NCBI RefSeq assembly: GCF_030814315.1
Contig: NZ_JAUSUV010000018.1
Span: 1-45,278, forward strand
Reading direction: 5' to 3'
From: Croceifilum oryzae
Lineage (GTDB): Bacteria > Bacillota > Bacilli > Thermoactinomycetales > Thermoactinomycetaceae
DNA length: 45,278 nucleotides
Below are positions 9,497-17,741 of the stretch, in pieces. Both the position numbers and the translations under genes were made by a program. The notes beneath the pieces are model-generated. The model ran no database searches. It saw only the letters and a list, made by a program, of their open reading frames with translations, and had not been told where the DNA came from. The stretch's first letter is position 1, and the number at the start of each line of letters is the position of its first letter.

Positions 9497-10530
9497 GTGA
9501 ATCCTACCGTGCGGCAGGAGTCGATATTGATGCTGGAAATGAAGCAGTAGAGAGAATGAAAGCGCACGTAAGCCGAACCACACGTCCAGAAGTGATGGGT
9601 GGATTGGGCGGATTTGGCGGCTTGTTTGCTCTAGGTGCCTATGAAGAGCCGATATTAGTTTCTGCTACAGATGGAGTGGGGACAAAGTTGAAAGTCGCTT
9701 TTATGCTGGATCGACATGACACCATTGGAATTGATTGTGTAGCTATGTGTGTGAATGATTTAGTCGTGCAAGGAGCCGAGCCGCTATTCTTCCTCGATTA
9801 TCTTGCTACAGGGAAGCTTCGACCTGAGCAGGCCGAGGCAGTTGTAAAAGGGATTGCGGATGGATGTGTTCAGGCAGGTTGTGCCCTTATAGGCGGCGAA
9901 ACGGCTGAGATGCCGGGGATGTATGCATCTGGTGAATATGATGTAGCGGGTTTTTGTGTGGGGGTGGTGGAGAAGAAGAATCTTCTACCAAGTCCAGATA
10001 TTCAAGCGGGAGATGTTCTGATTGGATTAGCGAGTAATGGACTGCATAGCAACGGTTACTCTTTAGCGAGGAAAGTTTTATTAACAGATCGTTTGTTTGA
10101 TTGGTCAGAACGTGTACTAGGATCGTCACAAAACGTAGCCGAGGCGATGTTGGCTCCGACTCGGATCTATGTGAAATCGGTCCTTTCTCTAATTGAGCAG
10201 TTTACGATAAAAGGTGCGGCGCATATCACAGGTGGTGGAATTGTAGAAAACGTACCAAGGATGTTGCCGGAAGGTCTACAAGCTGTGATCGATCGTGATT
10301 CATGGCAGGTTCCGCCGATTTTTCAGTGGATTCAACAGCTAGGGAGCATTAGTCAATCAGATATGGATCGTACATTTAACAATGGAATTGGCATGGTGCT
10401 TTGTGTTCGGAGGGAGGAAGCTAACTCTGTGCTACAGAAAGCAGTCGAGTTAGGAGAGACTCCTTTTCTGATCGGTAGGGTAGAAGCGGGAACGGATCCT
10501 CTTCGTTTTGAAGGTGGAGGATGCCGATGA
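9493..10530 (+). CDS. purM: Phosphoribosylformylglycinamidine cyclo-ligase (AIR synthetase)
   Basis: ATP-dependent ring closure of FGAM to AIR. 345 residues, normal length. Conserved blocks: [19 protein letters not shown] at the N-terminus, GFGGLFAL, the ATP/Mg loop [25 protein letters not shown] and the C-terminal [16 protein letters not shown] followed by [14 protein letters not shown] 9493 overlaps the purF stop (ATGA) and has GGGGAGGGG upstream. The stop overlaps the preferred purN start by 4 bp. Confidence 0.97.
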   Translation: MSESYRAAGVDIDAGNEAVERMKAHVSRTTRPEVMGGLGGFGGLFALGAYEEPILVSATDGVGTKLKVAFMLDRHDTIGIDCVAMCVNDLVVQGAEPLFFLDYLATGKLRPEQAEAVVKGIADGCVQAGCALIGGETAEMPGMYASGEYDVAGFCVGVVEKKNLLPSPDIQAGDVLIGLASNGLHSNGYSLARKVLLTDRLFDWSERVLGSSQNVAEAMLAPTRIYVKSVLSLIEQFTIKGAAHITGGGIVENVPRMLPEGLQAVIDRDSWQVPPIFQWIQQLGSISQSDMDRTFNNGIGMVLCVRREEANSVLQKAVELGETPFLIGRVEAGTDPLRFEGGGCR

Positions 10531-11126
10531 GTATTGCTATCTTTGCCTCAGGAAATGGAAGCAATTTCGAAGCTGTTGTCCAATATTCCAGGGATCAACA
10601 TTGGACAACTCCTGTTTCTTTGCTAGTTGTTGATCGTGAGGATGCAGGTGCGATTGATCGAGCTAAGAGATTAGGTGTGCCTTGTTATGTTGTATCTCCG
10701 AAGAGCTTCCCTACTAAAGTGAAATATGAAGAGGCGTTACTGGAGTTGTTAAAGAAGTATGGCGTGGAGTGGATTGTATTAGCTGGTTATCTACGAATCG
10801 TAGGTAGTACCTTACTGGAACCTTTTGAAGGTAGAATGGTTAACATTCATCCATCGTTACTTCCGTCGTTTCCGGGGCTTCATGCAATCGAGCAGGCGTG
10901 GGGGTATGGTGTGAGGGTGACGGGTGTGACGGTTCATTTTGTCGATGCTGGACTAGATTCGGGACCGATTATTGTGCAGCGGGCTGTGGAAGTGGATTCA
11001 ATGGATACAATTGAGATGTTAACGGATAAGATTCATGCGGTTGAGCATCAGGTTTATCCGGAAACGATATGGAAAGTGATCACAGGGAAAGTGTTATATA
11101 CTCCGAGAATTGTTGTGACCAGCTAG
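10527..11126 (+). CDS. purN: Phosphoribosylglycinamide formyltransferase (folate-dependent)
   Basis: Transfers a formyl group from 10-formyl-THF to GAR. The N-terminal [14 protein letters not shown], the catalytic segment [13 protein letters not shown] (Asn/His) and [19 protein letters not shown] (catalytic Asp) are intact. Two in-frame ATGs are possible. The ribosome site GGTGGAGG ends at 10520, one base from ATG 10521 but 7 bp from ATG 10527, so 10527 is preferred (199 residues); it also gives the ATGA overlap with purM seen elsewhere in the operon. It closes the second tightly packed block; a 278-bp gap follows. Confidence 0.95.
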   Translation: MSIAIFASGNGSNFEAVVQYSRDQHWTTPVSLLVVDREDAGAIDRAKRLGVPCYVVSPKSFPTKVKYEEALLELLKKYGVEWIVLAGYLRIVGSTLLEPFEGRMVNIHPSLLPSFPGLHAIEQAWGYGVRVTGVTVHFVDAGLDSGPIIVQRAVEVDSMDTIEMLTDKIHAVEHQVYPETIWKVITGKVLYTPRIVVTS

Positions 11127-11146
11127 TTTGAAAGTAGAGTTAGATA

Positions 11147-11276
11147 GGGTGACTTTGCGAGTTTTTGCACCTGTCCTTGCGAAGGATCGCGGAGTGGACA
11201 GTCTCATCTTCCCTGCTGGATCGGTATCTGAGCTGTGGTCCAACAGACTCTCCCAGCTCTGATTATCCAATCACCC
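11147..11276 (+). other. Candidate structured RNA element between purN and purH
   Basis: The 278-bp purN-purH gap begins with about 130 bp that is richer in G+C than the AT-rich part before purH and can fold on itself. GGGTGA (11147-11152) pairs with TCACCC (11271-11276) as a closing stem. Inside are hairpin CTGTCC (11171-11176) / GGACAG (11196-11201), continued by GCGA-AGGA-TCGC, and hairpin GAGCTG (11230-11235) / CAGCTC (11254-11259), extended by ATC/GAT. There is no terminator U-tract. A 44-codon frame from TTG 11128 to TGA 11262 crosses it but has no ribosome site. I do not recognise a known riboswitch (ZTP, PRPP and THF motifs looked for by eye and not seen). Confidence 0.45.
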
Positions 11277-11404
11277 AAGCCTTGGTATTCGATAAAATAG
11301 TCAGCAATCTTTTATCCTCGCTCGTCATTCAATAAATAGATACAATCATTTAGCAATCAACTAATTAACATAAATAAAAGCCACTCATAAGGAGGATCCC
11401 CACC

Positions 11405-12943
11405 ATGAATCGTATCAAACGAGCTCTTATTAGTGTCTCCGATAAAACAGGAATTGTAGAACTTGCCCAGCAACTAGTGGCCAAGGAGATCGAAATCGTT
11501 TCTACGGGCGGAACGCATCAACTCCTGAAAGAAGCCGGAATCCCTGTAATCGGAATATCAGAGATAACAGGCTTTCCAGAAATCATGGATGGTCGTGTAA
11601 AGACCTTACATCCGAAGGTGCATGGGGGTTTACTTGCGGTTCGAGATCTTCCTGCTCATAGGCAACAGATGGAAGCAAATGAAATCCAAGAAATCGATCT
11701 AGTAATAGTCAATTTATATCCGTTTGCCCAAACCATTTCGAAGCCAAATGTCTCATATGAAGAAGCAATCGAAAATATTGATATCGGTGGTCCATCGATG
11801 GTCCGCTCAGCCGCTAAAAACCATCGCTTTGTTACGGTGGTGGTCGATCCAGCTGATTATCAAAGTGTTGCGGATGAAATTACGACTCATGCAGAGACGA
11901 CTTTGCAAACAAGAGAATACCTAGCGGCAAAGGCGTTTTCCCATACGGCTGCTTACGATTCTCTAATTGCCAAGTATCTAAATGATCGAATGGGGAATTT
12001 ATTCCCAGATCAACTCACGGTCACTTATCAGAAGCAGTCTTCTTTGCGATATGGGGAAAATCCGCATCAGCAGGCATCGTTTTATAAAGAGACTCTCGCT
12101 ATTGACGGACTGATTGCTTCTGCTAAACAGCTTCATGGCAAAGAGCTTAGCTACAACAATATCAATGATGCGAATGCGGCCCTCGCCATCGTAAATGAAT
12201 TTCAAGAGCCAGTCGTAGTTGCAGTGAAGCATATGAACCCATGTGGCGTAGGTATTGGAGAAACAATCGAAGAGGCTTATCAAAAAGCATACGAAGCGGA
12301 TCCGGTCTCCATTTTTGGTGGAATTGTTGCAACGAATCAGGTTGTAACGAAGGAAGTAGCGCTTCAAATGACGAAGCTGTTCCTTGAGATTATATTAGCT
12401 CCCCATTTTGAAGCAGATGCACTGGAGATTCTTCAAGAGAAAAAGAATCTTCGTCTGCTTGAGTTAGGAAATATTACTCAAAGTAAAGCAAATTCGATTG
12501 TTACCGTTGGCGGAGGCATCCTTGTCCAAGAAGCAGACCTTCGTCAAGTGAGTCAGGACGACTGCCAAGTGGTAACGGATCGCCAACCTACTGAGGAGGA
12601 ATGGGAGCAACTCCTGTTTGGATTTAAAGTGGTTAAACATGTAAAATCCAATGCCATTGTATTAGTGAAGGATAACCGTACGGTTGGAGTAGGGGCTGGG
12701 CAAATGAATCGGATAGGTGCTGCCCGAATTGCGATCGGACAAGCAGGCGAACTTGTAAATGGATCTGTATTAGCCTCTGATGCCTTTTTCCCGATGTCAG
12801 ATACGGTTGAAGAAGCGGCAAAAGCGGGAGTAACAGCTATTATCCAGCCGGGTGGTTCCATTCGAGATCAAGAATCCATTGAAGCAGCAAATCGCTTGGG
12901 CATGGTGATGGTGTTTACTGGAGTTCGTCACTTCAAACATTAG
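11405..12943 (+). CDS. purH: Bifunctional AICAR formyltransferase / IMP cyclohydrolase
   Basis: Last two steps to IMP. N-terminal MGS-like cyclohydrolase domain (about 1-190) starts with [17 protein letters not shown] and contains [17 protein letters not shown]-terminal AICARFT domain contains the [12 protein letters not shown] segment and the catalytic Lys-His pair in [11 protein letters not shown]. 512 residues, full length. ATG 11405 is preceded by the very strong site AAGGAGG. The AT-rich 130 bp in front, after the structured element, might carry its own promoter, but I could not identify a good one. Confidence 0.97.
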   Translation: MNRIKRALISVSDKTGIVELAQQLVAKEIEIVSTGGTHQLLKEAGIPVIGISEITGFPEIMDGRVKTLHPKVHGGLLAVRDLPAHRQQMEANEIQEIDLVIVNLYPFAQTISKPNVSYEEAIENIDIGGPSMVRSAAKNHRFVTVVVDPADYQSVADEITTHAETTLQTREYLAAKAFSHTAAYDSLIAKYLNDRMGNLFPDQLTVTYQKQSSLRYGENPHQQASFYKETLAIDGLIASAKQLHGKELSYNNINDANAALAIVNEFQEPVVVAVKHMNPCGVGIGETIEEAYQKAYEADPVSIFGGIVATNQVVTKEVALQMTKLFLEIILAPHFEADALEILQEKKNLRLLELGNITQSKANSIVTVGGGILVQEADLRQVSQDDCQVVTDRQPTEEEWEQLLFGFKVVKHVKSNAIVLVKDNRTVGVGAGQMNRIGAARIAIGQAGELVNGSVLASDAFFPMSDTVEEAAKAGVTAIIQPGGSIRDQESIEAANRLGMVMVFTGVRHFKH

Positions 12944-13040
12944 ACAGATCTAATTTTCTTCCGAGAACAAAGATTTATGAAGTATCGACTTGTATTTTCC
13001 TTGCGTATACTAATAAAAAACGTTAAGGAGGATTCCTTTT

Positions 13041-13319
13041 ATGTCGTTATTAAAATGGGCTTTGTTCTGGACGATCGCGGCTGTCTTATCGATCGGTGTC
13101 CTTTCGTATATATGGTTTGAGTCAGGTTTGGCTGTATGGGGAAGTAATTTGAAGTTTGGGGCAGGTTTGTTCTTTGCGGTTGCGTTAGTCGTGGGTGGGG
13201 TACTCACAACAGATAAGAATTACAAAGCGAAAACGAGAAGCTTTTATCGTGAAGAATGGTCCTTTATCTGTCTTCTTGTTACGATTTCACTTTTCGGCAT
13301 TAGTCTGGTCTTTTCCTAA
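13041..13319 (+). CDS. Small integral membrane protein of unknown function, inside the pur operon
   Basis: 92 residues. Three hydrophobic stretches: about 6-27 (WALFWTIAAVLSIGVLSYIW), 34-55 (containing FGAGLFFAVALVVGGVL) and 72-91 (FICLLVTISLFGISLVFS), separated by a short basic loop with TTDKNYKAKTRSFYREEW. A strong ribosome site AAGGAGG precedes ATG 13041, so it is surely translated. It sits between purH and purD, where Bacillus has no gene. It resembles small Bacillales three-TM proteins of DUF3899 type in size and layout, but this is not certain. No function is assigned. Confidence 0.8.
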   Translation: MSLLKWALFWTIAAVLSIGVLSYIWFESGLAVWGSNLKFGAGLFFAVALVVGGVLTTDKNYKAKTRSFYREEWSFICLLVTISLFGISLVFS

Positions 13320-13333
13320 ATCCTTGGATGGAC

Positions 13334-13362
13334 GGTAAGGTCGGATGATATGCCGATTTACC
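13334..13362 (+). other. Hairpin just upstream of the purD ribosome site
   Basis: GGTAAGGTCGG (13334-13344) can pair with CCGATTTACC (13353-13362), ten pairs with one bulged G, loop of 8. It ends 6 bases before the AAGGGGG ribosome site of purD. No U-tract follows, so it is not a terminator; it could affect mRNA stability or translation of purD. Confidence 0.4.
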
Positions 13363-13381
13363 TTCTAAGGGGGATAAATGG

Positions 13382-14668
13382 ATGCGCGTACTGATTATAG
13401 GTAGTGGTGGTAGGGAACATGCTTTACTCTGGAAGATCGCACAAAGTCCAAAAGTGAAGGAAATCTTTGTAGCACCTGGCAATGCAGGGATGACGAACTT
13501 AGCAACACTCTTACCGATCTCTGTAGATGATTTAGATGGTTTGCGTCAATTTGCTTTGGAACAACAGATTGATTTAACCATTGTTGGGCCGGAAGTCCCT
13601 CTGCTATATGGGATTGTGGATCAGTTTCAAGAAGTTGGCTTATCCGTCTTTGGCCCAAATGGACAAGCTGCACAGATCGAGGGTAGTAAACGATTTGCGA
13701 AAGACTTTATGAAAAAACACGATATTCCAACGGCCCATTATCAAGCTTTTACCGATGCGGACGAAGCGAAGCAATATGTTCGTCAAACAGGGGTGCCCAT
13801 TGTGATTAAAGCAGATGGGCTCGCTGCGGGTAAGGGAGTGGTGGTTGCCACTACATTACAAGAAGCAGAGCAAGCGATTTCCGAGGCTATGGAGCAGAAG
13901 GTATTTGGATCAGCAGGGGATGTAGTGGTAGTAGAAGAGTTTCTGGTTGGTCAGGAGCTATCCCTGATGGCATTTGTAGATGGGACAATGGTTGTGCCGA
14001 TGGTTCCAGCCCAAGATCATAAACCAGCCTATGATGGGGATACGGGACCTAATACAGGTGGGATGGGTACATACTCGCCTGTGCCACAATTCTCCAATGA
14101 GGTCTTGTCTCTTGCTGTTCAGACTATTTTAGAACCGATGGTACAAGCCTTTCAAAAAGAGGGGATCGATTATCGAGGCGTATTATACGCAGGTCTGATG
14201 ATAACTTCGGAAGGACCGAAGGTGATTGAGTTTAATGCTCGCTTTGGGGATCCTGAAACGCAGGTGGTGCTTCCGAGACTAACCAGTGATTTGGTTGAAA
14301 TTATGATAGCAGTAGTGGAAGGGCGTCTTCGTGAAGAAATGGTTACATGGTCAGATGAAGCGGCTGTGTGTGTCATTTTATCAGCAGGTGGATATCCGGG
14401 ACCGTACCAGAGTGGAGTACCCATTACGGGTATGGTAAATCAGTTACATGATAGGGAATCTGTTTATCATGCAGGAACAAGGTTTGAAGGTAGCCAGTTG
14501 GTGACAGCAGGGGGAAGGGTGCTTGGAGTAACTGCTCTAGGAGAAAACTTGCAGATTGCTCGCGAAAAAGCATATCGCCTTGTGGAACAGATTCATTTTC
14601 CGAATGCACACTACCGAAAAGATATTGCGGAAAAGGCAATTCAATATCTGGCGCAAACCCATATATAA
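13382..14668 (+). CDS. purD: Phosphoribosylamine-glycine ligase (GAR synthetase)
   Basis: ATP-grasp enzyme joining phosphoribosylamine and glycine. 428 residues. The N-terminal domain begins RVLIIGSGGREHALLWK. The ATP-grasp core contains PIVIKADGLAAGKGVVVA, the conserved substrate loop GPNTGGMGTYSPVP, and EFNARFGDPETQVVLP. ATG 13382 follows AAGGGGGATAA; an ATG 4 bp earlier is out of frame. It is the last gene of the operon and is followed 18 bp later by a strong terminator. Confidence 0.97.
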   Translation: MRVLIIGSGGREHALLWKIAQSPKVKEIFVAPGNAGMTNLATLLPISVDDLDGLRQFALEQQIDLTIVGPEVPLLYGIVDQFQEVGLSVFGPNGQAAQIEGSKRFAKDFMKKHDIPTAHYQAFTDADEAKQYVRQTGVPIVIKADGLAAGKGVVVATTLQEAEQAISEAMEQKVFGSAGDVVVVEEFLVGQELSLMAFVDGTMVVPMVPAQDHKPAYDGDTGPNTGGMGTYSPVPQFSNEVLSLAVQTILEPMVQAFQKEGIDYRGVLYAGLMITSEGPKVIEFNARFGDPETQVVLPRLTSDLVEIMIAVVEGRLREEMVTWSDEAAVCVILSAGGYPGPYQSGVPITGMVNQLHDRESVYHAGTRFEGSQLVTAGGRVLGVTALGENLQIAREKAYRLVEQIHFPNAHYRKDIAEKAIQYLAQTHI

Positions 14669-14686
14669 AAGATAGAATGGCCTTCT

Positions 14687-14723
14687 AAGGCAACCTACTG
14701 ATTCGTTCAGTAGGTTGCCTTTT
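14687..14723 (+). terminator. Terminator of the pur operon
   Basis: Perfect 15-bp stem AAGGCAACCTACTGA (14687-14701) with its complement at 14707-14721, TTCGT loop, then a short T-run. It lies directly after purD on the same strand. Confidence 0.92.
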
Positions 14724-14730
14724 CTATGTA

Positions 14731-14766
14731 AAAATAAAAAAGAGGCAGGTCTTTACTTGCCCCTTT
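14731..14766 (-). terminator. Terminator for the 70-aa ORF (minus strand)
   Basis: Read on the minus strand: a 12-pair stem (14755-14766 with 14739-14750, one A-C mismatch, one G-T pair) followed by TTTTTTATTTTT. It serves the minus-strand gene that ends at 14793 and converges on the pur operon. Confidence 0.8.
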
Positions 14767-14792
14767 CTGCATCTGACTATAGCAGATGATTA

Positions 14793-15005
14793 TTAGCACA
14801 TGGTTGTTGTTTCTTTATCCCCTTGAATGCACATAGCATGAACAGGGATTTGAAACCACCAAGCCCCATCTGTCCTTCGAATAGGCTGATAACCGGCTTT
14901 TTTCAAAGTGCGAGCGACAGTCCAACTTGCCGTATAGACGGTGGCTAGGTTGGTGGATTCATCAAATTGGATCACGGTTTCTTTTTCCATTTCACTTAGA
15001 GACAT
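14793..15005 (-). CDS. Small hypothetical protein, 70 aa
   Basis: Not recognised. A polar N-terminus (MSLSEMEKETVIQFDES) is followed by TATVYTASWTVARTLKKAGYQP-like text, a basic patch PIRRTDGAWWFQIPVHAM and a Cys-containing tail. No signal peptide or membrane segment; it looks like a small folded cytosolic protein. Start choice: the ATG at 15005 has GGGGAGTG upstream on the minus strand with about 9-12 bp spacing. A GTG at 15017 would add four residues but abuts the ribosome site. It has its own terminator and stands alone, convergent to purD. Confidence 0.65.
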   Translation of the reverse strand: MSLSEMEKETVIQFDESTNLATVYTASWTVARTLKKAGYQPIRRTDGAWWFQIPVHAMCIQGDKETTTMC

Positions 15006-15667
15006 GTTACTATTCACTCCCCAACCGGATCAGATTCCTGATCACATATTTTTTGATTTCATGTCTTTGTTCTCAAGTCCACGTTGCCACCTTCAAGTAC
15101 GAGAAACTGTTTGTACCCTATTTTTCGACGTAAACTGACAGATGCCTTCTTTTTTCTGAAAAATTTTTTCTTATCATTCGAGAAATAATCTTTTCAGAAG
15201 GTAACCAGTATCTTAATCCAGGGCTAGTGTTCTTCATCGTTACAAAGTTGTTTCATTCTGACTTTCGTAAAAAGAATTGTAATAGAAGTGATCTCCAAAT
15301 GGTGGATCGTAGTATATGTGAAAACGCCTCCAAAACCGACGGAATACTAGGAAGGAGTGGGCAATTGAATTAGGGTGTATAGATCTATCTACGACCAGAG
15401 AGAAACAGCTAATCTCATCCAATGGATCTGTTTGCTCACTCTATACCTCCTTTTTAGTTCTTGAAAACTATTATACGAAAAAGTCAGAATATAGGCAATA
15501 GATAAGACTTCAATTTGAAGTAAATTTCCTATGTTGATTTAATGAGAACAAGTGTTCTGTTTCTAATTAAGATTGTAACATAGTTTGCTAGGTTTTCAAG
15601 TAGCTAATCATAAAAAAGATCTGACCGAATTAGTGGCCAGATCGATGATACTAGAGGACAATAGGTG
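15006..15667. other. 660-bp gap; one possible broken small gene (15240-15439, minus)
   Basis: On the minus strand a very good ribosome site (AAAAAGGAGG, about 15446-15455) stands 6 bp before GTG 15439. This frame reads 16 codons (SKQIHWMRLAVSLWS after the start) and then hits TAG. A neighbouring frame continues without stop to TAA at 15240, ending in FYESQNETTL. Together they look like one 65-residue gene with a frameshift, or a short peptide gene with a chance frame behind it. The remainder, including an AT-rich inverted repeat (CTGAAAA...TTTTCAG, about 15156-15197), holds nothing I can name. Confidence 0.3.
15612..15643 (-). terminator. Terminator of the DUF2892 gene (minus strand)
   Basis: On the minus strand GATCTGGCC (15643-15635) pairs with GGTCAGATC (15626-15618), nine pairs with one G-T, followed by TTTTTT. 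It lies 25 bp after the stop of the minus-strand gene that ends at 15668. Confidence 0.88.
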
Positions 15668-15919
15668 TCATTCGTGTGAGTTTGAGAAGCTTAGGATCAT
15701 ATCCTTACTAGCAATGGACCGGATTTTGTTATAGAGAGCTTTGCAGGGACAGAATCGGGTAATTCCTTCTGCAATCTTCATAGCCGACATCACTGCGATG
15801 AAAAGTAGGCGCATTCGACTTATACGACGGCGATTTAAATAGTTAATACTCCAGATTAATCCAACTAATCCACAAGTAATTCGCATCATGGCATTTGTTG
15901 TACTAATATTTTTTGTCAT
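15668..15919 (-). CDS. DUF2892-type small membrane protein
   Basis: 83 residues from ATG 15919. The open frame extends further upstream, but AAGGGGG stands 7 bp before this ATG, and homologous text starts here. The pattern of two hydrophobic helices (about 11-28 and 37-53) followed by GITRFCPCKALY matches the DUF2892/YgaP-like transmembrane family (usual ending GxxxxCPLY), here with a CPC motif. The family is often fused or linked to rhodanese or sulfur enzymes, but none is adjacent here. Function unknown. Own terminator at 15612-15643; the 357 bp upstream (15920-16276) contains no further gene that I can support. Confidence 0.7.
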   Translation of the reverse strand: MTKNISTTNAMMRITCGLVGLIWSINYLNRRRISRMRLLFIAVMSAMKIAEGITRFCPCKALYNKIRSIASKDMILSFSNSHE

Positions 15920-16276
15920 GTTCGTTCCCCCTTGGTTTGTTCTCTTAGGTTGTTCTAACTTGTCTGCTCTATACAAAGAGGGAGGAAAAATATGTTGAAG
16001 TTTAATCGATATCGGGTAAGTAGAAGCGAGGTGTATCCATGGTTGCAACGACTTGGTAGCGTTTGGATTTTTGTATGGTATAATAAGGAATATTTGATTT
16101 AGATCCCCCAAACTTCAGCTGTTCAACTACTAATGGATTGTGGTAATCTTATATTTTCTTGGAGTAAGTTTATAATGTATGTGATTCGGTCATTCTATGT
16201 ATACATTTTGGTTTGCTTTATTGTAATTTTCTAATGCCATTCAGTATGAATCTGTAAAGTAGAAGGAGTTAACATC

Positions 16277-17617
16277 TTGAATATGGAACGGAACCAGCAT
16301 GTGATTAACAACCTCACTGCATTTTTGTACCTTTCCATTCTACTCTCTCCATTTTTACCCCCAGTCGCTTTAGGACTACTTAGCTGTGCTACTATTTATT
16401 ACGTTAGGGGAAATTGGGAGTATAGAAGCTGGCCAGAGGTTGTTTTTCTCGGTTTTATGCTAGTGACCATCATTAGCTGGTGCTACAATCCAACCTGGTA
16501 TCACCTAAAAGACCAAGATATTACTTTCCCAATTGGGATTGTACCACTTGCAACATTCGGAGCATACTACATGCTATCTATGTGGACACGGAAGGTATTA
16601 CATTTTAGTTGGACGGATTTGCAAAAGGTCTATCTCCTATTTTGGCTTGGTGGGCTTTACGTTGCCGCGATCGTATTTTTGCAGCAACTAGAGGATTGGC
16701 AAGGGCTACAATCTACGTGGATAGGGGACTTATTAGACTTTTATCGCACGAATCGATATCAATCAGAAAAGTCGATCCGAAGTATTGGAACCACAGGGAA
16801 CTCTAATTTAACAGCCGCACTTTTAATCTGTTTTGCACTATTAAGTATCTATGCATCATCCGTATTAGAGGGAAAATGGAAAAAAACGTTGGCCTTTTCG
16901 ATGTTCTTTTTATTTTGTACCGCGATGGCGTATACAGGCTCTAGAGGGGCTTGGATTGGATTGGTAATAGGCTTGATTGTTCAAGTATGGATGACAGGTC
17001 AAAGGAAATGGACAGTAGGTTTGTTTGCTGTTTTCATAAGTATTGTTTCGTTTTTTCCATCCATTATCCCCCGAAAAGATTCCCTTGCTGGTACCATCGA
17101 TGTTCGCTTTCAAGTATGGAGTACTTCTTGGGAAATCTTTAAGGACAATTGGCTCTTGGGAACATTACCGATTCATTTTGGGCAATTATATAAGCAGATA
17201 ACCGGCAAGATTATTTATCATGCACATAATGTGGTGCTGGGGATTGCTTCTGAATATGGAGTAATTGGACTCATTTTATTTAGCGCTCTGATTTTCATGA
17301 CCATCCGTCGGGCAAGGGCTTGGAGAAAGGCCGCTAATCAGAAGGGGGAAAAACGGCTGGCTGGAATGTTGATCTCACAGACAGTCGCTTTACTCGGTCA
17401 CGGTATGTACGATTACCCGATTGTCTCGCCACAGGTGGGTCTTCTGTTTATGTTAAGTATCGTGATGATACATACACAATATGAACGAAGGTGTGTTTTA
17501 AGGCCTGAATGGAGTGAGGATGAGGAATCAGCAGAAAAGATAAAAGCCGCATCGCATCCGGTTAAACACGTATCAGCAATGCTTTCTATTCGAAAAATCA
17601 AGAAAAACGAATCATAG
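16277..17617 (+). CDS. O-antigen ligase / Wzy-like polytopic membrane protein
   Basis: 446 residues with about ten hydrophobic segments. Two features typical of the Wzy_C (O-antigen ligase) superfamily are visible: a helix start TGSRGAWIGLVIGL near the middle, and HAHNVVLGIASEYGVIGLIL after a large extracytoplasmic loop. These enzymes polymerise or ligate lipid-linked glycans; in Gram-positives they act on capsule, teichuronic or secondary wall polysaccharides. No glycosyltransferases are adjacent, so the substrate cannot be inferred. Start TTG 16277 is chosen because AGAAGGAG is 8 bp upstream; ATG 16283 is an alternative. The C-terminal 50 residues are charged and cytosolic. Own terminator follows. 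Confidence 0.82.
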   Translation: MNMERNQHVINNLTAFLYLSILLSPFLPPVALGLLSCATIYYVRGNWEYRSWPEVVFLGFMLVTIISWCYNPTWYHLKDQDITFPIGIVPLATFGAYYMLSMWTRKVLHFSWTDLQKVYLLFWLGGLYVAAIVFLQQLEDWQGLQSTWIGDLLDFYRTNRYQSEKSIRSIGTTGNSNLTAALLICFALLSIYASSVLEGKWKKTLAFSMFFLFCTAMAYTGSRGAWIGLVIGLIVQVWMTGQRKWTVGLFAVFISIVSFFPSIIPRKDSLAGTIDVRFQVWSTSWEIFKDNWLLGTLPIHFGQLYKQITGKIIYHAHNVVLGIASEYGVIGLILFSALIFMTIRRARAWRKAANQKGEKRLAGMLISQTVALLGHGMYDYPIVSPQVGLLFMLSIVMIHTQYERRCVLRPEWSEDEESAEKIKAASHPVKHVSAMLSIRKIKKNES

Positions 17618-17626
17618 TGAAACAAG

Positions 17627-17668
17627 AAAACTTTGTACTCTGGATGCACGGAGTACAAAGTTTTTTTT
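17627..17668 (+). terminator. Terminator after the Wzy-like gene
   Basis: Fourteen-pair stem AAAACTTTGTACTC (17627-17640) with GAGTACAAAGTTTT (17651-17664), ten-base loop, ending in a run of eight T. Ten bases after the stop codon. Confidence 0.93.
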
Positions 17669-17741
17669 CTGTCCATTTATGTTTAACTTTTCAAAATTCT
17701 GTCCATGATGTTTATTAGAATTGAAAGAAAGGTGAACATGA

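Noticed and set aside
11147-11276. ZTP (pfl) riboswitch before purH
   Set aside because: Location would fit, but the conserved GGUGGA...GGGGAGCGC and CCGCCUGGGCA segments are not present.
15150-15164. CodY-box-like sequence (TTTTTTCTGAAAAAT)
   Set aside because: 12 of 15 positions match AATTTTCWGAAAATT, but the region is AT-rich and no gene start is suitably placed, so chance is likely.
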